Counted from the stretch's first letter, positions 1 through 8,714 are shown. The stretch: DNA of 26,988 bases from JACQLN01 sp049274895 (GCA_049274895.1 JBASTM010000009.1:1-26988), one strand, 5' to 3'. Made by a program: numbers and translations. The notes: a model not told the origin generated them from the letters alone.

Positions 1-558
1 AAAGGTGACTACCGTGTATCGCTGTTCGGCCAAACATGGCAACTTGATACGGATTTTTGCTGGTCACTTCTGTTCTGCTCATTGATCGAAGACAACTTTC
101 ATCCGTCAGCGGTCGTCGTAAGCAACCGCTCATTAAAACCGCTCGTCTGGTCCTTGGGGATATCGCACAAACTGTCCGACAGTCTTCAGGACATAACAGC
201 CATTGTGACACCATTCGTGCAATTTGAAAGCGGCAAACCCCAGTCGCCTAGTGTCGATACGCTCCAGAAGCTTATTGACAGGTATGGGCGTTTGCCGATT
301 CGGCTAATGATGGCAAGTGGACTGAAGTGGAATCAGAAAGAGGTCGTGATAAGTTCGAGTATGCTCTTCTGGACGCTCAAGGCATTGAGCCGCGAGTCTA
401 TCGCAATTCCCAATACCAGCAAAGCGCCATCATCTCTTTCAGAGGTGATACAGATGATGGATGGGAGCTTTGTTGAACGGCTCATTACCGACCTCCGCAG
501 GGAGAATCGTGTTCTACTATCACAGTACCAAAACCTACTACTTGAAAGGAGGGGTTGA
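1..558 (+). CDS. 3' end of an unrecognised protein gene (partial)
   Basis: The frame is open from base 1 and ends at TGA 556-558, so the true start lies to the left; 185 residues are visible. The stop overlaps the ATG of the next gene (TGATG), which implies translational coupling. I do not recognise the family. The stretch HKLSDSLQD, followed some 20 residues later by LQKLIDRYGRLPIRLMMASG, loosely recalls the region after the KMSKS loop of class I aminoacyl-tRNA synthetases, where a helix ending in KYGADALR-like residues occurs. The lysine-rich KMSKS signature is absent, so this is only a hint. The C-terminal 40 residues are charged and probably helical. That it is coding is well supported by the long open frame and the coupled downstream gene. 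Confidence 0.75.
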   Translation, partial: KGDYRVSLFGQTWQLDTDFCWSLLFCSLIEDNFHPSAVVVSNRSLKPLVWSLGISHKLSDSLQDITAIVTPFVQFESGKPQSPSVDTLQKLIDRYGRLPIRLMMASGLKWNQKEVVISSSMLFWTLKALSRESIAIPNTSKAPSSLSEVIQMMDGSFVERLITDLRRENRVLLSQYQNLLLERRG

Positions 559-1313
559 TGAACAGAGAATCTATACAAAAACTCGGCGGGAAAATTGTAT
601 CCGCCTTCGGAGCTGAGAATATGGCGTGTATTCTCCTTCACGGCTCATTGGTGTTCAATCCGCACCTATCCCCGCAGGACGCGGACCTTGTCATTGTACT
701 GAGACGAAAAGAGCAGGGAGATTGTGCCTTACTTCGAGAACTTGTCGTGCAGTCACATCTGTCTCGATTGCCGATACATCTTCACCTGATCTACCTTGAG
801 GAAATACCGGCTAACGCTGATTTCTTTTCATTTCACACATGTGGTCCATTTTTCGTTTGTCACCTTCGACAAGCCGAGGTGCTGTTTGGAGAAAACATCT
901 TCGACGTGGTGACAGGTCCTTCTAACTATCAACTACAGCTAAGTCTACTCCAAAAAGTTCAACAGTACACCTTCCAGCTCCGTAACTTTGTCTTTAAGAC
1001 GGGAGGGATTTCGGAAGAAGAACTAAGGCAGATAAGAAAAAAAACAATCGTGGTTTTGAAAGATCTTTTAATGTCAGAAGGAAAGTTAATTCAGCAAGAA
1101 GTAGAAATCATCCACGAAATAGCCGACCGCCTTTCTGATTTCTCGTCTGAAGAACTAGAGTTCCTTCAACAGCTTCCGGAAGAATGGGCTATACCCTCTT
1201 CGGACATAGAAATACGAAAATTCCTGCAACAATGCCTCGCTGTCCATGAACGCGCATACGATATAATGCGCAAACGGATGGCTAAGAGTGAGAAATGCAA
1301 GTTTCTTTCATAG
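558..1313 (+). CDS. Nucleotidyltransferase-fold protein
   Basis: A 251-residue protein. Residues 25-47 carry the nucleotidyltransferase signature: hydrophobic strand, LLHGS (G29, S30), then D41-A-D43 followed by a hydrophobic strand LVIVL. In the MNT/KNT and related families this G-S...D-x-D pattern binds NTP and metal. The C-terminal half (about 115-250) is helical and charged, as in substrate-binding domains of that superfamily, but I cannot name the substrate. I chose ATG 558 because AGGAGG at 547-552 lies 5 nt upstream. A TTG at 555 is in frame but badly placed for that ribosome site. The gene overlaps the stop of the preceding one, so both are probably one operon, closed by the terminator just downstream. 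An aminoglycoside-modifying or antitoxin-type role is possible but not shown. Confidence 0.8.
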   Translation: MNRESIQKLGGKIVSAFGAENMACILLHGSLVFNPHLSPQDADLVIVLRRKEQGDCALLRELVVQSHLSRLPIHLHLIYLEEIPANADFFSFHTCGPFFVCHLRQAEVLFGENIFDVVTGPSNYQLQLSLLQKVQQYTFQLRNFVFKTGGISEEELRQIRKKTIVVLKDLLMSEGKLIQQEVEIIHEIADRLSDFSSEELEFLQQLPEEWAIPSSDIEIRKFLQQCLAVHERAYDIMRKRMAKSEKCKFLS

Positions 1314-1316
1314 CAC

Positions 1317-1351
1317 AAGCGCATGGTGTTTAATTGCCCCATGCGCTTTTT
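1317..1351. terminator. Intrinsic terminator between convergent genes
   Basis: A perfect 10-bp stem (AAGCGCATGG at 1317-1326 with CCATGCGCTT at 1339-1348) encloses a 12-nt loop and ends in a run of T on the plus strand. It follows the nucleotidyltransferase stop directly. The convergent hydrolase gene ends at 1359, so it may serve that gene too, although its minus-strand U-tract is poor. Confidence 0.8.
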
Positions 1352-1358
1352 AATTTGG

Positions 1359-2120
1359 TTAGAGATTATCCACAATAATCCGAACTGCTTTTTCTTCAAG
1401 ATCCCATCCATGCCCAGCCCCTTGAACTGATATAAGTTTAACATCAACCTCTGCATCTTGAAGTTCTTTCACATATTCAGCTGTGTGTGTGCTTTGGATC
1501 ACTTCGTCATCTGTCCCTTGTACAAATAGCAGCTTTTTATTTTTCAAATTATCGATATTTTTTTCAGGATTGATTAGGGTTTTCCCATCTAAAAAGTTTG
1601 ACCAATCTTTTTCGGTTAGCCCACGATAAACGTTAGCATATCCCTCGGACAACAGATAAAAAATATCATCAACGCCGGACGGGAGTATAAATAGAGAATC
1701 CTTAACATGTTGAAGTTTTGTTACAGGAGCAAGCAGTGCAAATATAAGAGGGTCTTTAATGTTACTGCTCAATATGACTCCGCCCCCAAAACTGCTTCCA
1801 AGAATTATTATCTTATCATGCACCCACTCTTTTTTCATATTCCTTCTAAGCTCAACTCCAGCACCCTCTTGTATAAATGCGTATGCTTCTTCCAAACTTT
1901 TAACGCAGTTATCCATTGTGAATTTGCCATCGCTTTCCCAGCTTCCCGGAAACCGCATTTCAAAAAAAGTAAATCCGCTGGCTGCGAAGATTTCTCCCAA
2001 AGTCTTCCGGCGCGGATGCCCTGGCAACCCGGGAACGTATAAAATCACCTTGCCGTTATTTTCCCCCGGCAAGTAAAGGTCGTATACGATATTTTTTGAT
2101 TTGAGACGATAAACAATCAT
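1359..2120 (-). CDS. Alpha/beta hydrolase
   Basis: A 253-residue alpha/beta hydrolase-fold enzyme, predicted cytoplasmic (no signal peptide). The nucleophile elbow is G108-S-S110-F-G112-G, giving Ser110 as nucleophile. The acid is probably Asp204 or Asp205 in QGTDDEV, and the base His237 in GAGHGWD. The order and spacing match serine esterases and acyl-peptidase-like hydrolases of this length. The oxyanion region is VPGLPGHP (29-36), with the two Gly-Pro turns typical of the family, and residues 130-185 form a lid-like insertion. The substrate cannot be told from sequence. It starts at an ATG with no clear Shine-Dalgarno, 41 nt beyond the stop of the surface-protein gene, and could be a late member of that transcript. 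Confidence 0.88.
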   Translation of the reverse strand: MIVYRLKSKNIVYDLYLPGENNGKVILYVPGLPGHPRRKTLGEIFAASGFTFFEMRFPGSWESDGKFTMDNCVKSLEEAYAFIQEGAGVELRRNMKKEWVHDKIIILGSSFGGGVILSSNIKDPLIFALLAPVTKLQHVKDSLFILPSGVDDIFYLLSEGYANVYRGLTEKDWSNFLDGKTLINPEKNIDNLKNKKLLFVQGTDDEVIQSTHTAEYVKELQDAEVDVKLISVQGAGHGWDLEEKAVRIIVDNL

Positions 2121-2161
2121 CTGCTAGAACTAGAAAGTTTCTTATTTTTAGTCCAGATTCA

Positions 2162-5100
2162 CTAACGGGGTAAGACTTCTCTGTATTGCGGGATACTGCG
2201 GCCGACGGTGATGTTGGGCAGAGAATCGTTGGCGTCGTCGTTGGCGCCTTTTTCACAGGCGAGGCCGTCGGAATCGGTTACTCTTAATTTAACATTCTTG
2301 GATCCGGCGGTGCTGAATTTAACCACGGCCTGCGAGCCATTGGTCGCGCTTAGCAAAGTAACGCCTTCTACACCCGTAAAATCCCAATTCCAATTGGTTT
2401 TGGTGGCTCCGCCGGAAACAACCGTGGTGTCGGTCAAAGTAACCTGCTCGTCTTTAGAGGGCCGCAGAGGCGAAACGTTAAACGACAGCGCCGGCGCGGC
2501 GTGTTTGATGGTGGTAAAACTGCCGCCGGCCGCTTCAGCCGTCAACCGAGCCGCGTCGCTTTCCCAAACTTTAATCGTCCAAGTGTAAGTTTTGTCAAAA
2601 TCAAGCGTGCCTAAAGGCAGAGCGTAGGAATTGGAAGACGAAACCACTTGGCCGCTGTCTTTGACGGTGGCGCCGCTCGCAGCATCTTTAATAATCACTT
2701 GATAGGCATACTGGCTGTCGCCGCCGCCATCGGAAAAATTCCATTTTAACACCCAGCCGAAAGGACTGGCGCAATAGTTGGCCGGTGCCGCGGGAGCAAT
2801 AGGGCTCACGGCCGGCGCCACATTCGGGAGAATGGTTACATCCACATGAGCTGCCCGGGCCAAACCGCCCCGTTCCACAATGACTTTGGCCCGGTAAGTT
2901 CCGGGAGAAAAATTATTGTAGTTGCAAACATATCCAGCCGTATAATTCATTTCGCTTACACCGTCTCGTTTGTGGTCGTAACCAAAACCCTCAATGGCAG
3001 TGTCGGAATCGGGCCCGCCGCGGTTGCAATAAAAAGTATAGTTGTTGGTTACGCCAGTAACATTGCTGGAGATAGCCGCCGACAAATCGCTGGCGAGGCC
3101 GCCGGAACGTTTACCGGGAGGATTAACCGTAAAAGAATCAATTCTTAAACTAGTGGAAACGATTATATCCACAAAGTCGGATATGGCAAGCCCATTGGCG
3201 CCGGCGCAAGTTAGGGTGTAGCGGTAGGTGGCCGGTTGCGACAAAACTCCGGTGGAGTCGTTGCCGTTTACGGGTTTTGACCCGGTCCAATTCGGCCCGC
3301 TGCCCGAAGCCGCACAACTGGTTACGTTTTCCGAAGTCCAAGACAAACTGGTTGAAGTGTCGGCGTCCAAAGTTACCGGCCCGTCGGACGCTTGGGCTTT
3401 GATGTCTATTTTACCGGCAGAAATCGAAACTCTTTTTTCTTGAGGCGCAACACTGCCCCGCTCCACAATGACTTTGGCGGTATAGTTGCCAGAAGTGGAA
3501 TAAGTATGGCTCACCGATTTATTTTTTTCCGGAACTGCGTCGAACTTGGCTCCGAAAGCGCTATTGGCCGGATCGCCGCAAGCCGCGCGCGCGACCGAAA
3601 CGCTGTTGCTGGAACTATTGCAGTTCCACCAAAAAGTATAGTTGGCCGTGGCTTCCAGATTGCTTGAGGTGTTTACGCTAAGCGAAGCGTTAAGTGGTAT
3701 TTCTTTGGTAGCCGGGCTGGCGGCAAAAGAATCAATAAGTAAAATCGGATAGGCCACGCTAAAAGGTATGTTCTGGCTTTGCGAGCCGCTGGTGACCGTA
3801 ACTGTTTTGGAACCGGAAGTGGTGTATTTGGTTGTAAACTGGTTTTGGCCGCTGGTGGACCCGGCCGGCGTGCCGCCGCCGGACCACCTATAATCGTCAA
3901 CACCATACTTAGCTTCAAAAGTAATATCCTGATTGGTTAGGATAGCGCCCGGGCTGTTGGGATAAGTTTTGATAAACACCTCCAACGGTATAGGCGCGCT
4001 GACTGTGACCGCGGCCGTAGTGCCGTTATTGATGCTGGTGGAAATTAAATTGCCATAACCGTCGGTATAGTTGGCATATATATCGGCCGTGCCTTCTTTA
4101 AGACCGGTAACCAGACCTCTTTGACTGGTACTGTTGACACTGGCCACTCTGTTGCTATTTGTAGTTGAACCACTACTGTTAAACGAACTCCAAGAAGCGC
4201 TGGTGGTAACATCTTGCTTAACAGTGGTTATAGTAAGACCATACGGATAATAATCAACCACTAATTGCCTAGTTTGATCAACTCTAAAAATATCAATGGC
4301 TAAGACACCCACACTACTCGGCGATACTTTTAGCTTCGGCACATAAACATCCGTCGTGTTGGAACAGTCCACGGTTCTGGATTGCGCGCCGGAAGTCACG
4401 GTAACCCGGCCGGTTTTGTTGCCCGCCGCGGTGTAAGCCGCGCTGGCGGAAGAACCGGTCTTACCCGAAAGCGGCGCGGTTCCGCCCCACACATAAGTAT
4501 AACTGCCGCTGCCGCCCGAAGCCGCGGCCGACCACTTAACCGATTCATTCAGTGTGGCTCTGGTCTTATCAGCTGAACAACTGGCTGTGAGAGTTGTAGA
4601 CGGCGCGGCTGGCGCGTTTACTGTTAAATTAAACGTAGTCGTCCTTGCTAAAGGTGATCCCGAAACGGTAACAGTATACGTTCCGGTTGGCGTCTGGGCG
4701 CTAGTGCCTATGGTTAATGTGGAAGTGCATCTGTTTTCGGTGGGCTCGGGCGAACAAGATGCCGGCGAAAAACTGGCTGATGATTGGAACGGCAAGCCGG
4801 AGGCCGATAAGGAAACATTCTGCGCGCCGCCCGAGCTTTTACTAACAGTAATAGTATTTGATCCTGAACCGCCCACGTTCACGGTTATCCCCCCGCTATT
4901 AGACAACGAATAATTAAACGCCTCCGAGACTATCAAATTAAACGAGGTTGATTTGCCGCCCGATGAAACAGTTATGGGGAAAGTGCCAGTGGGAGTTTGA
5001 GCCGAAGTGCCTATGGTTAAAGTCCGGCTGCAAGTGGGATTGCAGCTGGTAAGGCCGGAAGCGCTGGCTTGGAACGGCAAACCCGAAACCGAAAAAGAAA

Positions 5101-6643
5101 CGCTCTGGGTGGAACCGCCAGTTAAACTCGCGGTGATGGTGTTAGAGCCCGAACTGCCGCGGTTAACCGAGACATTGCCGCTCGCGGAAAGAGAATAATC
5201 AAAAGCCGACGCTAATGTTGCCGTCACTACAGGCGTGGCCGAGCTGCAATTATTGCTTCCCTTGCACGCCTTAACCATCGCGCCCAGACTGTTAAGATTG
5301 GCCGTGTTGGAATAACTGATGCCGGTGGCATAAACCGGATTAGGGCTCGACCAAGAACCGTTCCACGCGCCGTTAAGATAAAAGCCAACTAAATAGTAAC
5401 TGGCTCCGGACGATGCATTCCAGGCAAAATTGACGGTATCGCCTTTTGTGATCGCGCCGGAGTTAGTCACGCGCAGATTGTTTGGCGTGGGAGGCGACGA
5501 AGAATTTATCACTAAATTAAAAGTGGTTGTCCTCGTGGTAAAAAAGTCCGGAGGACCGGTAACGGTTATGGGAAAAGTGCCGGTGGGCGTGTTGACCGAC
5601 GTGGAAATGGTTAGAGTTGAATTGCAGGTAGTGTTGGGTGTGCAAGACGTTGGTGAGAAGCTGGCGGTTGACTGGGACGGCAGGCCGCCGGCCGATAAGG
5701 AAATATTCTGTTCAACACCGCCAGTCAATGATACGGTGATGGTGTTGCTGCCGGAACCGCCCGTATTTACAGTTATGTTGCCGTTGTTGGAGAGAGAGTA
5801 AGTGAAAGGGTCGGAAACAACCAAATTAAAGGTGGTAGTTTTTCCCAAAGGCGAGCCCGAAACGGTGATGGTGTGCGTTCCGGTCTGGGTCTGGCCGCCA
5901 GAGGAAGTTGATGGAACGGAAATGGTCAAAGTGGATGCGCAAGTATTGTTGGGCGAACAAGATGTTGGCGAGAAGCTGGCCGAGAATTGCAACGAACCGC
6001 TGGCCGAAAGAGAAACGTTTTGAGCCGAGCCGGAGGTTTTGGAAACGGTGATGGTGTTACTACCCGAACTGCCGCCTCGAATAACCGAGATGTTGCCGCT
6101 ATTGGCAAGGGAGTAGTCAAAAGCAACTACACAAGCTTGGGTGTTGCAGGATTGCGAACTTGACCCAGTGCATTGAGCGCCACCGCATTGGGGCGTCGGG
6201 TTAGTGCAAGTTCTGGTTTGCGTGCCGCCACCGCAAGAAACAGAGCAGGTGCTCCAGTTAGACCAGCCGCCGTCCACTTTAGTGGTTCTGTTGCAACGGG
6301 ACACTTCCGTGCCGCAATTATTATTGCCGGTGGTATCGCACGAACTGCTGTAGTTGCAAGTACTGCCGTTGTCCGTGCAAACCGTTGAGGGCGCGCTGTT
6401 GCAGGCGCCGTTGGAACAGCCGTAAGTGCAATTGGTGTTGACAATATAATAACTGCAATTGGATCTGCGGTGGCGAAGCTGGTTGCCCACGCAGTAATTG
6501 CTTTCGGTGCAAGTCGCGGCCAACAGTTTAGCGTCGCTGAAATCCGGTTCGGCTTGAACAGCCGGCGTCGGCCAGAAACTTGCCAAACCAATCAATAAAA
6601 AGCTGACCGTCAAAGACAAAAAAATTTTATTTTTTATTTCCAT
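2162..6643 (-). CDS. Giant secreted surface protein with TSP1 and Ig-like/PKD-like repeats
   Basis: A protein of 1,493 residues from ATG 6643. A TTG seven codons upstream is in frame, but the ATG directly precedes the signal peptide. Residues 5-25 are hydrophobic and end in an A-V-Q-A site (cleavage near residue 31). A Cys-rich segment (about 44-110) precedes a thrombospondin type 1 module (about 124-172: WSNWSTCSVSCGGGTQTR, then paired Cys). Four copies of a roughly 100-residue beta-rich unit follow (about 175-278, 279-381, 480-575 and 576-677), with a fibronectin III-like domain between copies 2 and 3. Further PKD/Ig-like modules run to the end (Big2-like at 770-883, and PKD-like at 885-965, 970-1075 and 1383-1460). 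There is no sortase motif, C-terminal anchor or catalytic signature. It is probably exported for adhesion or as an envelope component. The 13-nt gap to the upstream anchored-protein gene suggests one operon. Confidence 0.85.
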   Translation of the reverse strand: MEIKNKIFLSLTVSFLLIGLASFWPTPAVQAEPDFSDAKLLAATCTESNYCVGNQLRHRRSNCSYYIVNTNCTYGCSNGACNSAPSTVCTDNGSTCNYSSSCDTTGNNNCGTEVSRCNRTTKVDGGWSNWSTCSVSCGGGTQTRTCTNPTPQCGGAQCTGSSSQSCNTQACVVAFDYSLANSGNISVIRGGSSGSNTITVSKTSGSAQNVSLSASGSLQFSASFSPTSCSPNNTCASTLTISVPSTSSGGQTQTGTHTITVSGSPLGKTTTFNLVVSDPFTYSLSNNGNITVNTGGSGSNTITVSLTGGVEQNISLSAGGLPSQSTASFSPTSCTPNTTCNSTLTISTSVNTPTGTFPITVTGPPDFFTTRTTTFNLVINSSSPPTPNNLRVTNSGAITKGDTVNFAWNASSGASYYLVGFYLNGAWNGSWSSPNPVYATGISYSNTANLNSLGAMVKACKGSNNCSSATPVVTATLASAFDYSLSASGNVSVNRGSSGSNTITASLTGGSTQSVSFSVSGLPFQASASGLTSCNPTCSRTLTIGTSAQTPTGTFPITVSSGGKSTSFNLIVSEAFNYSLSNSGGITVNVGGSGSNTITVSKSSGGAQNVSLSASGLPFQSSASFSPASCSPEPTENRCTSTLTIGTSAQTPTGTYTVTVSGSPLARTTTFNLTVNAPAAPSTTLTASCSADKTRATLNESVKWSAAASGGSGSYTYVWGGTAPLSGKTGSSASAAYTAAGNKTGRVTVTSGAQSRTVDCSNTTDVYVPKLKVSPSSVGVLAIDIFRVDQTRQLVVDYYPYGLTITTVKQDVTTSASWSSFNSSGSTTNSNRVASVNSTSQRGLVTGLKEGTADIYANYTDGYGNLISTSINNGTTAAVTVSAPIPLEVFIKTYPNSPGAILTNQDITFEAKYGVDDYRWSGGGTPAGSTSGQNQFTTKYTTSGSKTVTVTSGSQSQNIPFSVAYPILLIDSFAASPATKEIPLNASLSVNTSSNLEATANYTFWWNCNSSSNSVSVARAACGDPANSAFGAKFDAVPEKNKSVSHTYSTSGNYTAKVIVERGSVAPQEKRVSISAGKIDIKAQASDGPVTLDADTSTSLSWTSENVTSCAASGSGPNWTGSKPVNGNDSTGVLSQPATYRYTLTCAGANGLAISDFVDIIVSTSLRIDSFTVNPPGKRSGGLASDLSAAISSNVTGVTNNYTFYCNRGGPDSDTAIEGFGYDHKRDGVSEMNYTAGYVCNYNNFSPGTYRAKVIVERGGLARAAHVDVTILPNVAPAVSPIAPAAPANYCASPFGWVLKWNFSDGGGDSQYAYQVIIKDAASGATVKDSGQVVSSSNSYALPLGTLDFDKTYTWTIKVWESDAARLTAEAAGGSFTTIKHAAPALSFNVSPLRPSKDEQVTLTDTTVVSGGATKTNWNWDFTGVEGVTLLSATNGSQAVVKFSTAGSKNVKLRVTDSDGLACEKGANDDANDSLPNITVGRSIPQYREVLPR
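4613..6121 (-). repeat. Four intragenic copies of a ~100-codon repeat
   Basis: The surface-protein gene contains four related units at about 5810-6121, 5501-5809, 4919-5206 and 4613-4918. Each begins with F-x-Y-S-L-(S/A), continues with G-S-G-S-N-T-I-T, then a Cys pair around a short loop (C-x-P-x-x-T-C), then TPTGT, and closes with TTTFNL. The third copy is separated from the second by a fibronectin III-like module of about 100 codons. The last two copies share a longer Thr/Pro block. Internal duplication is the simplest explanation. Confidence 0.85.
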
Positions 6644-6656
6644 AAGCCCACAATTA

Positions 6657-7304
6657 TTATTCAACGTTCAAATCAAAAGCTAAAATCCCGTTGCCTAAAA
6701 CACTGGACTCGTTCACCTTCAAAATAGAGCCGACCCTGACTTGGCCGCCCGCGACTCTGGCGTCGCTCGGCACCATTAAATTGGTTTCCTGGCTGGTGGC
6801 CAGATTTTTAACCCGATAACTGCTCTTGTTCTCAACCGACAAAACCTGATACCTGGATTCATCGGTTATTACCGGCGGCGGCGGAAAGTTTAAAAACTCC
6901 ACCCGGTTTAGTTCGACTCTTTCGTCGCCGTTTCTGGTTTGATAATAAACCAAGATATTATCGTTCAGCTTTAAATCCGAAAGGCCAATCGCAACTTCCT
7001 GCGGCCCGGCGCTGGTAAAATCCAACCTGACCACCGAAGCGGTATTGGCTACCTCAAACTCGCCTTTCTGGTCGCCGGCCAGCGGAAACGACACCCATAA
7101 TTTATTGGCCGAAACGTTTAACACCACCGCCGGCACGGCCTCGTGCTTGACCGCATCATCTCCCTGGGCTGTTTCCGAATCGCCTCTTAACATTAAATAA
7201 AACACGGCCGCCACAACCACTACCCCGGCGGCGGCCAGTAAAATTTTATTTCTATAAATCTTGGCCTGATTACCTTGATTGTTTTGGTTGTCTTGTTCGT
7301 CCAT
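6657..7304 (-). CDS. Membrane-anchored protein of unknown function
   Basis: A 215-residue protein with a hydrophilic Asn/Gln-rich N-terminus (1-14), one transmembrane helix at about 20-39 and a 175-residue outer domain predicted beta-rich. Two similar beta segments are visible (about 60-130 and 145-213), each with a short pattern of the form ILVYY or ILKVN, which suggests a duplicated OB- or SH3-like fold. I recognise no family. It lies immediately upstream of the giant secreted protein, is cotranscribed with it, and may assist its display or secretion. Its ATG follows TGGTAT with no Shine-Dalgarno. Confidence 0.78.
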   Translation of the reverse strand: MDEQDNQNNQGNQAKIYRNKILLAAAGVVVVAAVFYLMLRGDSETAQGDDAVKHEAVPAVVLNVSANKLWVSFPLAGDQKGEFEVANTASVVRLDFTSAGPQEVAIGLSDLKLNDNILVYYQTRNGDERVELNRVEFLNFPPPPVITDESRYQVLSVENKSSYRVKNLATSQETNLMVPSDARVAGGQVRVGSILKVNESSVLGNGILAFDLNVE

Positions 7305-7313
7305 ATACCAGCG

Positions 7314-7348
7314 ACACTAATACACTAATTCATGCTAATGACACTAAT
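7314..7348. repeat. Three short direct repeats upstream of the anchored-protein gene
   Basis: ACACTAAT occurs at 7314-7321, 7322-7329 and 7341-7348, with a partial GCTAAT between the second and third. On the minus strand they read ATTAGTGT and lie 10-44 nt before the ATG at 7304. They could be operator or promoter elements, or simple repeat remnants. Confidence 0.5.
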
Positions 7349-7367
7349 CCAAATTAATGTTCCCCTA

Positions 7368-7388
7368 TACCCAAGCCAGGCTTGGGTA
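7368..7388. repeat. Perfect 10-bp inverted repeat with a 1-nt centre
   Basis: TACCCAAGCC (7368-7377) and GGCTTGGGTA (7379-7388) are exact inverted copies around a single A. It lies 39 nt past the stop of the SIMPL gene (minus strand). There is no U-tract on either strand, so it is not a canonical terminator. It may stabilise mRNA 3' ends or be a small dispersed repeat. Confidence 0.6.
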
Positions 7389-7427
7389 GGAATAAGTTAT
7401 CCACATATCATTCGTATATTGACACCG

Positions 7428-8204
7428 TTACCTAATCTCAAAAACCACATTGACGCTGACCGTAATCTCCTGGCTGCCGGCTTGAGTATCGGGCGCCGCG
7501 CCGCCTCCGCCTATGCCCAAACCGTAAGCTTTTTCAAAATATATGGGCGGCTGGCCGCTAAACGATTCGGAAAAAGTAACCACCGAGCCCAAACGCACTC
7601 CGGCCAGCTTGGCCACTTCTTTAGCTTTAGCTTTGGCCTTTTCAAAAGCTTCCTCTCTGGCCTGGGCCTGGGCTGTTTCGGGATTATCTACAAAAAATTC
7701 CACGCCCGAAACTTGATTGGCGCCGCGGGCCACCGTGCCGGTTATCAGCTCACCCACTTTTTTAAGATCGCGCACTTTAATTTCCACGCCTTGAGTCAGC
7801 GAGAACCCGGCCGGAATCTGCCGCCCCTCCACATAATCGTATCTGGGATACAAGTTATAGAAAGTGGTTTTGACATCTTTAGAGTCAATGCCGGAACCTT
7901 TTACATATTCTATCACTTTATTCATAGTTTCGGTATTCCTTTGTTGGACCTCATCGGCAGTTTTGCCGTCGGTGACCACACTGATGTTGAGGCGAGTGGT
8001 ATCGGGAATGACCGTGGCCTTGCCTTCGGCGTTAACCGTAACGGTCCTGGGTTCTTGAGGCGCCGGACTAACCCAACCCCAACGGTTAAAAAGATCCCAT
8101 AGACTATTCAAAGCCACTACCAGCAACAGCACAGTAACTATGCCGGCCAAGTGATGAGTTAATCGATTTTCGAGTGATAATAATTGCTTTAGCTTATCCA
8201 CCAT
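7428..8204 (-). CDS. SIMPL domain (DUF541) membrane-anchored protein
   Basis: A 258-residue protein. A transmembrane anchor lies at about 18-38, followed by a SIMPL/DUF541 domain from about 52 to the end. Recognisable family features are the opening strand TVTVNAEGKATVIPD, the middle T-x-Y-x-L-x-P-x-Y-D-Y segment, the AR-x-x-A-x-x-x-A-x-x-K-A helix (about 195-215: QAREEAFEKAKAKAKEVAKL), and the closing beta strand ITVSVNVVFEIR. Family members are periplasmic or envelope proteins of poorly defined role (BP26 of Brucella and YggE are examples). The start ATG is 21 nt from the divergent ATG of the next gene. Length is normal for the family. Confidence 0.9.
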   Translation of the reverse strand: MVDKLKQLLSLENRLTHHLAGIVTVLLLVVALNSLWDLFNRWGWVSPAPQEPRTVTVNAEGKATVIPDTTRLNISVVTDGKTADEVQQRNTETMNKVIEYVKGSGIDSKDVKTTFYNLYPRYDYVEGRQIPAGFSLTQGVEIKVRDLKKVGELITGTVARGANQVSGVEFFVDNPETAQAQAREEAFEKAKAKAKEVAKLAGVRLGSVVTFSESFSGQPPIYFEKAYGLGIGGGGAAPDTQAGSQEITVSVNVVFEIR

Positions 8205-8225
8205 ATATAGTACTATTATACTAAG
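8205..8225. promoter_or_regulatory. 21-bp divergent promoter region with overlapping -10 boxes
   Basis: The two opposing ATGs are separated by only 21 bp. On the minus strand TATAAT (8215-8220) lies 10 nt before ATG 8204. On the plus strand TATTAT (8214-8219) lies 6 nt before ATG 8226, or alternatively TATACT at 8217-8222. They share the palindrome ATAGTACTAT (8207-8216). The -35 regions would have to lie within the opposite coding sequences and are weak (TTATCC at 8194-8199 for the plus strand). Both transcripts would be leaderless or nearly so. Confidence 0.55.
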
Positions 8226-8714
8226 ATGATAAAGTTTCTGCTATACACGCTCTTATTCACAGCTGGCGGCTACGCGCTGGTGACACGATTGCCCGATGCC
8301 TATAAAGAAAAAATGCTGGCCGCGGTGGGCTTGGGCGAAATCAAGGGCCGGAGTTTTATTTTATCCAACCCGGCGGCTAAAAGAGAGGATTTGCTGGCCA
8401 AACTAGAAGAAAATTTAGCTAAAGTGGAAAACATTCAAAATGCCGGCGCCGAAAAAAGCGGCTCGTCCAAATCAAAAGAGCCCAGCCCCAAAGACACCGA
8501 CAAAAGCATACTGATTGAGGGTAAACCCGTACCGCCCGGCCAGTTGGCTCCGCTGATAAAAGAACAAAAAGAAATAATTGAGCAATTGAAGGGCTTAAAC
8601 CCCCAAACCGGCCTGGTGCCCAAAGCGCTGGAAAAAGTTTTGGGTCTGGATTCTACGGCGCCCTTAAGCGCCGGACAAATCACCCCCGAACTCAAAGCCG
8701 AAATTTGTAAATAA
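8226..8714 (+). CDS. Small secreted or membrane-anchored protein, unknown
   Basis: A 162-residue protein beginning with a short hydrophobic segment (about 3-19) that can act as signal or anchor. Next come a charged helix (about 50-70), a Ser/Lys/Pro-rich linker (76-95) and a helical section around ILIEGKPVPPGQLAPLIKEQ. No Cys except the penultimate residue and no family recognised. It is convergent with the Nudix gene, whose stop is 5 nt away, and divergent from the SIMPL gene. Confidence 0.7.
   Translation: MIKFLLYTLLFTAGGYALVTRLPDAYKEKMLAAVGLGEIKGRSFILSNPAAKREDLLAKLEENLAKVENIQNAGAEKSGSSKSKEPSPKDTDKSILIEGKPVPPGQLAPLIKEQKEIIEQLKGLNPQTGLVPKALEKVLGLDSTAPLSAGQITPELKAEICK

Noticed and set aside
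4554..5801. Plus-strand frames with repeated EKLAVD/EREI-like segments opposite the surface protein
   Set aside because: Their repeats mirror the repeats of the minus-strand coding sequence; no start signals.
7332..8102. Long plus-strand frame opposite the SIMPL gene
   Set aside because: The minus-strand frame has a clear DUF541 domain; the plus-strand translation has no domain or ribosome site and is a shadow of it.
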